Shown here piece by piece: positions 58,234-64,000 of a DNA stretch of 64,000 bases (position 1 is its first letter; the number at the start of each line of letters is the position of its first letter). Source of the DNA: Cycas panzhihuaensis (Eukaryota > Cycadophyta); the NCBI GenBank assembly GCA_023213395.1, contig CM041465.1, positions 18,104,001 to 18,168,000 on the forward strand, in the 5' to 3' direction. Under the pieces are notes generated by a model. The model was given only the letters and a program-made list of their open reading frames with translations. It had not been told where the DNA came from and did no database searches. The translations under genes and the position numbers were made by a program.

Positions 58234-58394
58234 GGTGAGGGGGCAAAAATTGATTTCATTTTTGTGGGCCCCTCGTATGATCTGGAGCCCTTCCATCTAA
58301 GCAATGAGGCTTTGCTACCCTTCACAAGTGCACACCAGGAGATCCAACCATTAGATCTTGATGAAGAAATAATTGTTGGGATCAATACAATGAG

Positions 58395-60660
58395 ATGGCG
58401 ATGATCAAGCTAGACCTAGTGAGTGGATCTCACCCTAAGTCTTTCTTTTGGTCATTTCAATTTAATGTTTATTTTTTATGAATTTGGGCCCTGTAAGTGC
58501 TATAGGGATCCCTTGGAGACTATTGGAGGCCTAGGGAGGGGGACAACGAGGGCATTAGGCTACGCTGGTCCCAATGGACCAAGCTTGGTCCACCAAAACA
58601 AAATTTTTTAGATTTTTAAGGCCACCCCCCCTTTTAGGGGGGGTATCCATAGTCCTGTAGTATTTGTCATGGTGTCGTAAAGTTTGTAATGGGGCCCACT
58701 AAGGGTCAAGAATTTCTTATCAAGACTTGCATTAATATTTATGGTACTATAGATGTTGACATAAGGTGAAGACTAGGTAAATGAAAAAAGAAAGAAATTA
58801 ATTAGATTGGATGGATTTACCTAGCTTGAGATGTCTCATACCATCTAGAGGGAGGGATAAGACATGGTAGTGAGGTTAGGATGATTGACTGGTAGTTTGA
58901 TAATTATTTACAGACAATTCTTATAGTTGATAATCACAAGAACATAGGTATAGCTATGATGAGCTTCAACAAGATGATGAGTCAGTAGGAGAGGAGCACC
59001 TTACGGTGTTGGGGGCTACTAAAGGTGATTAGGATGCCATAATATAAATCTAATCAAAGGTTATTAGTGGATATTGTATCTCATTAGGATAGGAGGAGGC
59101 ACATATTTCATTTCCTAGAGGTGGGAGATGTCAATATCACTCCAAGAGATATTAGGAGGATATTGGGAGTATCAATTGGAGGTGCACTAGCTTCTTTGGG
59201 CACCCTTCCCAGCACAGACATTGTTCATTAAGAGGCATCCAAATTCTTTACTAGGAGGAGTAGATGGGATCACAAGGGAGTATTAGTGCAAGATTTGGTC
59301 TTATCTAGAGTTCCTTATGTGAGGAAACTCATCATCCTGGCTATTCTATTATGAATATTCTAGGAACATAATTACAGAGATATACTTGGCAACTAGATGA
59401 CCACCATACAATGGTGCAAGGCTGGATAGGGATTTGATTTGGTTACATTGACAAAAGCTAACATCATAGCCTAGCTTGATCAAATTAGGATAATTATAAG
59501 AAGAGGCTTCTCATACTGTACGTTGTTGTAGTGCTATTTTTTTTATCACTTTAGATGAGTGGTCCTAATAGGAGGACCCCACCTTGTATCAACTAGAGCT
59601 TGCATAGTACATCGATTGCAGACAGGTTTTAGGGGCACCAAGGACTAGGTGCACATATGACACTTTGTGGTAGCCACATCACTAGACCTTCTCATGCTTA
59701 ATGACTACACAGTAGAGCCATATTGAGCAATCCATTGAGAGAGAAATGAGGAGGGAGGAGAGTTGGGGATGAGCCAGAGGATGGAAGAGATGAGGATGGA
59801 GGTGCTACGATAGAGGTAGGTCCAACAAGAGGTTTAGAGGCATGACTAATAGGAGGCCTAGAGGTAGGTAGGGGAGCTGTCGATAGGTTTCTAGCTACAG
59901 TAGTGATTATGGTAGCTACAACAAAGGTGGCAATAACTACAATAGAGGGAGAGGTCCTTGGAGATGAGAGAGTAGAGGGAGGGGACACCCCAACAACTCA
60001 TGAGGTAGGCAACGATCCAGTGTTAGGGGTTGAGGAGATGGAGGTAGCAACTGGGGGAGAAATGATAAATAAGAATATTATACAAGAGGAGGATCCAGTT
60101 GTTATAAGAGGTGAGCTTCTCCTTTGATTCTAGCTTTAGCTTTTATTTGATCATTTACAACTTCCTTAGATACTGATGCTTACACTTTGATATGCTACTT
60201 TAGATATTTTAGATTGATATATGATGTATACGGTTTGATAGATGGTGTAAAGATGGTAAGGCTACTAGAGGCAGTATTCTGTGAGTTATTCCCATGGGTG
60301 TATAAGGAGGGATAACCCCCCATCTTGGAGAGTGAGGAGCCTTGATCAGTAGGGCCACGCATAGTAGCATTCGCCCTTATGATTGGAGCTTGGTCTATAT
60401 AGGTGACAAAGTCTTAGGAGCTCTAAGTGAGAGTGAGCCAGTTATAACATACTCAGGATGGCCCACATGCAGAGAGGGATTACTTATAAGCAGAGAGGGA
60501 CCCACTATACATCTAAATGCAAGGGTTGAAGGCTCAACCATGAGGAGGTAATGATACCAAGAGACAAGTACAAGTTGCTATACTAGAGGAGAGGCTCCAT
60601 GGAGTAGAGAGGGAGTGGGACTACATGGTGACTGAGAGAGATCACATCCTAGTTGAGAGT
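58395..60660 (+). pseudogene. PMD-like spliced gene antisense within C
   Basis: Exon 1 is 58395-58418 (MAMIKLDL, 8 codons as in B), intron 1 58419-58913 (GTGAGT..TTTACAG) and exon 2 58914-60110. Intron 2 is 60111-60252 (GTGAGC..AAAG) and exon 3 runs to about 60660. Intron phases (0 and 1) agree with B. Exon 2 reads VDNHKNIGIAMMSFNKMM, RLLVDIVSH, RHIFHFLEVGDVNITPRDIRRILGVS (split: RHIFHFLE, GDVNITPRDIRRILGVS), YVRKLIILAILL, then TSLDLLMLNDYTVEPY and an acidic segment. This is the same order of blocks as B at lower similarity. Stops are frequent and a frameshift lies near 59750. The acceptor of intron 2 keeps AG. The gene end abuts the post-integrase segment at 60668. Function as for copy B, unknown. 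Confidence 0.7.
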
Positions 60661-60754
60661 CATGGTAGTTTAGGCTCATTTTGGAGTAAAAGAGGTGTGG
60701 CTATTCTGCTCAAAAGTAGAAAGAGTCACAGATAGAACTTCTTTAAGAATTTAT

Positions 60755-61835
60755 AATTTATGGTTTTCTAAAATTCAAGGCCCTCCTATTGGTTCTATTT
60801 TCAAGGTTCTCAAGAATGATGAAAGGGCCAATCCACTTATGCCCAAACTTGGATAGGTGATCATGAAGGTACTCATGCTTAAGGATGTGGTCCCCAAGAT
60901 TTAAAGGATGAGGATGAAGATGTTTATTGTATGTTCTTCGTGCCCTAGCCTTAGAGGCAAGGTTCACTTAGTAAGCCATCAAGCATTTCTCATCTAGGGC
61001 TTCAAGATTGAGGAGGTGGGCCTGGTAGCATGATTCCTTATCAACAAGACCACAAAGAGAGACTTGTAGGGAAGGGATCTTGACTTCCAAAGGGAGGACC
61101 ACTTTGGTCCCATACATGAGGGAGAATGGGGTTGTCCCTATAGTAGTGCGAATGGAAATATGATAAGCCCACAAAGCAGAAAGGAGTTGAAGGTGCTAAT
61201 CTCTTTGGGATTGGGTAACCGTTTTCTTTATAATGTTGATAAGGATTTTGTTGAATGATTCAATTTGGCCATTGGCCTAGGGATAATAAGGAGAGGAGGT
61301 CTCATGAGATATCTTGAACTTTTTACAAAGTTCATCCACCTCCTTATTACAAAAAGGAATACCATTATTCATGATTAGGATGTCTGGGACCCTGAATCGA
61401 TAGATAATGTGCTGATAGATAAAGGTGGCAATAGCGTTGCCAGTGGTAGATAATAATGGGACTACTTTAACCTATTTGGTAAAGTATTCTATCACAGTTA
61501 ATATGAACTTATGTTGCAATGACAAAGGCAAAGTTATGGCTCCATTAAGGTCTAATTCCCATTGGGAAAAAGGCCATGGGGAAATGATAAGATGCAAAGC
61601 CTTGAAAGGAAAGTGTATGTCATTAGCATGCTTTTGGCACCTTTGGCAATGCAACACATAGGCATGGGCATCCTTAAAGAGGGATAACTAGTAATAGCCC
61701 ATGCAAAGGATCCTCTAGTCCATGGATTGGCCCCTAAAATGGCCTTTATAAATGCCACTATGACATTCATGGAGGATTTAGTTTGCTTCATCAGGGTTGA
61801 CACAGCGAAGGAGGATTTCATCAAAGGATGTCTTG
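60755..61835 (-). pseudogene. integrase domain of C
   Basis: In minus order: an HHCC zinc finger (H..GIYKGHF, then GYYWLSLFKDAHAYVLHCQRCQKHAN, here quoted in parts: GYYWLSLFKDAHAYV and CQRCQK), and the core with ELDLNG (first Asp). Next come IMNNGIPF, in which the second Asp of the DNG motif is Asn, and ANGQIESFNK with the catalytic Glu. After that come LWAYHISIRTTIGTTPFSLMYGTKVVLP and the C-terminal barrel (GPFIILENLENRTNRRAL) near 60790. The frame changes two or three times. Integrase inserts the cDNA into host DNA. Its C-terminal blocks match the remnant at 45-506 on the plus strand. Confidence 0.88.
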
Positions 61836-61989
61836 TAGAATACCTCCTCTATGAGGAGATATTACTTAGCCATATCCCTAACTTGTGACTTTACATTATC
61901 TCTAGCATTAGGAAGGTATCATTACTAGGTGAGATATTGTACAATATCCCTATACCATTTACTATTAGCTAGTGGATGGGGTGACGAGT

Positions 61990-62510
61990 CTTAGATGGTT
62001 AGGATAGCCTTGTTAGGCAAAGAATCATCAACTAGAAGGTTCAAAGGGTTAGGGATGGGGGCATCAACTAGTTGCTCAACAACCACCATTCCCTTCTTCA
62101 ATTTCCAGTTAATGATTTTGAGGTCATATTCTTGAAGGAGGACAACCCATTTACCTATCCTTCCAGTCAATTTAGACCAGGTTAAAAGGTACCTCGATGG
62201 ATTAGATTGGATGATCACATGAGTAGTATTTTTGAGGAGGTAATGCCTAAACTTCTTAGTTGCATGGACCAAGGCTAGGTATTCCTTTTCAATAGGAGGG
62301 TAGTTAAGCTCAACTGCAACTAATGTACTGCTGATGAAATACATGGCATGCTCAGTTCCTGAGTCATCTTCTTAAGCTAGCATCGTTCCTAAGGACTCAT
62401 CAGTAGCTGAGGTATAAAGGATGAATGGGCAATCAAAGAGAGGGGGTACTAGGATCAGGGCAGAAGCCAAGGATTTTTTGAGCTCTTGGAATGCTTCCTA
62501 AGATTTTGTA
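61990..62510 (-). pseudogene. RT-linked RNase H domain of C
   Basis: After an RT connection segment (FLGRMGFLRHFLTNVS, near 62590) the frame gives FILYTSATDESLGTMLA, AMYFISSTLVAVELNYPPIEKEYLAL, KFRHYLL and PSRYLLTWSKLTGRIGKW. This is the Gypsy RNase H fused to RT ('YYLSRTL..AE.NY..IEKE.LAL'). One open stretch of 117 codons (62344-61991) remains. Its catalytic Asp near the start is uncertain (YTSATDES). It is a different subfamily from the stand-alone RNase H at 57270-57665. Confidence 0.85.
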
Positions 62511-63307
62511 GACCATATAAATGGGGCCCCCTTCTTTAACAAGTTAGTTAAAGTCTTGGCATTCATGGAAACGTTTGTCAGGAAATGCCTAAGGAAACCC
62601 ATCCTGCCTAAAAATGACTTAATTTAGCATTGTATTTTGGATAGGGATATGTTAAGTATGGCTTTGACCTTGCCGGGGTCAATTTGGATCCCTTATTTAG
62701 AGATAAGGAAGCCTAAGAGCTTTCTAGTAGTCACGACAAACATGCATTCAAGTAAGTTTAAAATAACATGGTATTTATGGCATCTTGTAAAGATAACATG
62801 CAAATCCTCAAGGTGGTGGGCTCTCTTATGAGAGAGGCCCATCATGTCATCCATGAAAACCTTAAGAGCCTTGTTTATGAGGTCATGGAAGACAAATTGC
62901 ATCGCCCTTTGATAAGTGGTGCCTATATTCTTTAGTCTAAAGGGCATTGCCTTATAGGCAAATATGCCCCATGGAGTGGTGATGGTTGTTTTATGATCAT
63001 GTTTAAGGGATATTTGTATTTGGTTATACCTAGAGAAGCCATCCATCAAGGACATGACTTCAAAATTAGTTGTTTGATCGATGATTTAATTGATGAACAG
63101 GAGAGGGAAGTTGTCTTTAGGACATGTATTGTTTATATCTCAGAAATCAATGCAAATATAGATCATCCCATTCTTTTTGGCAATGGGAATGATATTGGAA
63201 ACCCACTTGGGATAACCAATGGAAGTGATTAGTCCTATATTTAAGAGCTTTTCCACTTCTATTTTTACTACAATAGATAATTTGAGATGGACAGGGCACT
63301 ATTTTTG
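62511..63307 (-). pseudogene. reverse transcriptase domain of C
   Basis: Begins after TIPGTYPV with CPVHLKLS..VEKLLNIGLI and WVSNIIPIAKKNGMIYICIDFRDIN (quoted in part), then SLMDGFSRYNQIQI with the first catalytic Asp, TTPWGIFAYKAMPFRLKN, and the YxDD site as VFMDDMMG near 62840, so both Asp are kept. LLGFLIS and GIQIDPGKVKAI close the fingers/palm near 62640. One stretch of 120 codons is open (63055-62693). The Gypsy type is clear from F.MDD and the AMPFGLKNA-like motif. Confidence 0.9.
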
Positions 63308-64000
63308 TCACACGGGGTAAGTACCTGGGATAGTTGTGAGGTTATAGGCAATAATGGAGGGATCTATTCCCTTCATGTCTAAATAGTCCCATGCAAAGAC
63401 ATTGCAGAACTCTTGGAAAAGGATGGTATATTCCTCCATTTCCTTATATGAACATTCTACTCCAACCTTTATGACATTACCGGGGGTGAGGGTGATATCT
63501 TTGGTCACCCCCATACACATGGCATTTCCCTCTTCATAATGGAAGAGGGATTGGTTAATAGAGGGAGGTAAAGGAGAGCTAGACTGATTTGGGTTAGCTA
63601 GGGGTATCCCTAACGCTAAGCTCTTCCAGAAACTAAGTTTATGATGACTAGCAAGGAGATTAGGTGTGGAGCCCACTAGATTCTCTAATAGAGCCTCATA
63701 GTTCTCAAAACAATCTACCCTATGGATAGTATTGCTTAGAGGTGATGAGGAATAGGAGGAAGGAGGAGTGATGGGCCCATAATGATCAAGACACAACTCT
63801 ACATAATCTAGAGACTTCTTGAAAGAGTTAGAGGACACCCTCTTCTGTCATGGAACAGGAGGCTCCCTACCCTTATTGTCTGAGGAGGATGATAAGGTGT
63901 GGGGGGTAGATGATGAAGGATAACAGGAGTCCACAAATATGATAGAAGTGACCATGCGTGATTCCCTAGATGCTGTGAAAGTTCTATGCTCCTCTAGAAA
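63308..64000 (-). pseudogene. pre-RT segment of the C polyprotein
   Basis: Open for 176 codons from 63838 and continuing to the window edge with a stop near 63848. The last part, ITLTPGNVIKVGVECS..YTILFQEFCNVFAWDYLDMKGIDPSII (quoted in two parts: YTILFQEFCNVFAWDY, DMKGIDPSI), is the linker before RT in plant Gypsy elements ('L...DVFAW.Y.DMPG.D..'). Protease should follow to the right, outside the window. Confidence 0.82.

Larger units (their letters stand above)
39221..64000 (-). mobile_element. giant Ty3/Gypsy element C (partial, hosts B)
   Basis: Minus-strand element running off the right edge. In transcription order: pre-RT segment, RT, RNase H, integrase (64000-60755), antisense PMD-like gene (60660-58395), stand-alone RNase H ORF (57665-57270), PPT, 3' LTR (42523-39221). 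Element B is inserted in the PPT. Integrase with a Gypsy HHCC finger, RT-RH-INT order and the TGGCGACC-type PBS of its relative B place it in Ty3/Gypsy, most likely the Tat/Ogre group. gag, protease and the 5' LTR lie outside the window. Confidence 0.85.

Noticed and set aside
1-64000. CRISPR arrays, bacterial operons, phage genes, rRNA genes
   Set aside because: None seen; all repeats are LTRs or tandem slippage repeats, and all recognisable proteins are retroelement proteins, PMD-like products or ubiquitin.

Overview
This is plant nuclear DNA made almost entirely of LTR retrotransposons in several states of decay. I find no ordinary host gene, rRNA or CRISPR array. The PBS types (initiator-Met tRNA for the Copia elements, TGGCGACC-type for the Gypsy elements), the Copia and Gypsy protein motifs, and stop codons that arise mostly at Trp, Gln and Arg codons (the mark of 5-methylcytosine deamination) all fit a large-genome vascular plant, possibly a gymnosperm. 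The species cannot be fixed from the sequence.

Layout. 1-3226 holds remnants of a plus-strand Ty3/Gypsy element (K): the end of integrase, a solo LTR between two copies of a ~185-bp direct repeat, and an extra RNase H ORF. 3227-27018 is a three-level nest of Copia elements: E (plus, TSD CTATA) contains D (9360-24634, plus, TSD AGAAG/AGAAT), which contains F (12897-21314, minus, TSD ATTAT). E and F belong to the same family. The leader of D carries an antisense polyubiquitin pseudogene, a captured host-gene fragment. 27019-29904 holds a minus-strand gene (L) homologous to the plant-mobile-domain-like genes described below. 29905-33284 is a short gag-only Copia-type element (H, TSD ACTAG). 33285-39220 is a tandem array, unassigned AT-rich DNA and minus-strand Copia debris (gag, LTR, RNase H/RT).

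39221-64000 is a nest of two related giant Ty3/Gypsy elements on the minus strand. Element C has its 3' LTR at 39221-42523, its PPT at 42524-42539, and its internal region at 56780-64000 and beyond the window. It is split by element B (42540-56779, 2.8-kb LTRs), which inserted inside C's polypurine tract. C retains RT, RNase H and integrase. B has gag and protease but has lost RT, RNase H and integrase. Both carry two unusual modules between integrase and the 3' LTR. The first is a gene on the opposite strand with its own TATA box, an 8-codon first exon and two introns; its product resembles the plant mobile domain (PMD) and ends in a charged, probably coiled-coil tail. The second is a stand-alone RNase H ORF in the sense direction with its own start codon.

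The repeated occurrence of the antisense spliced gene (B, C and L) and of the separate RNase H ORF (B, C and K) is the most interesting signal here. It suggests a giant Gypsy lineage that carries an independently promoted, spliced accessory gene as a regular part of the element. Every coding region is broken by stops or frameshifts, so all are annotated as pseudogenes. Boundaries given to the base come from LTR ends, PBS, PPT and target duplications. Divergences are by-eye counts.
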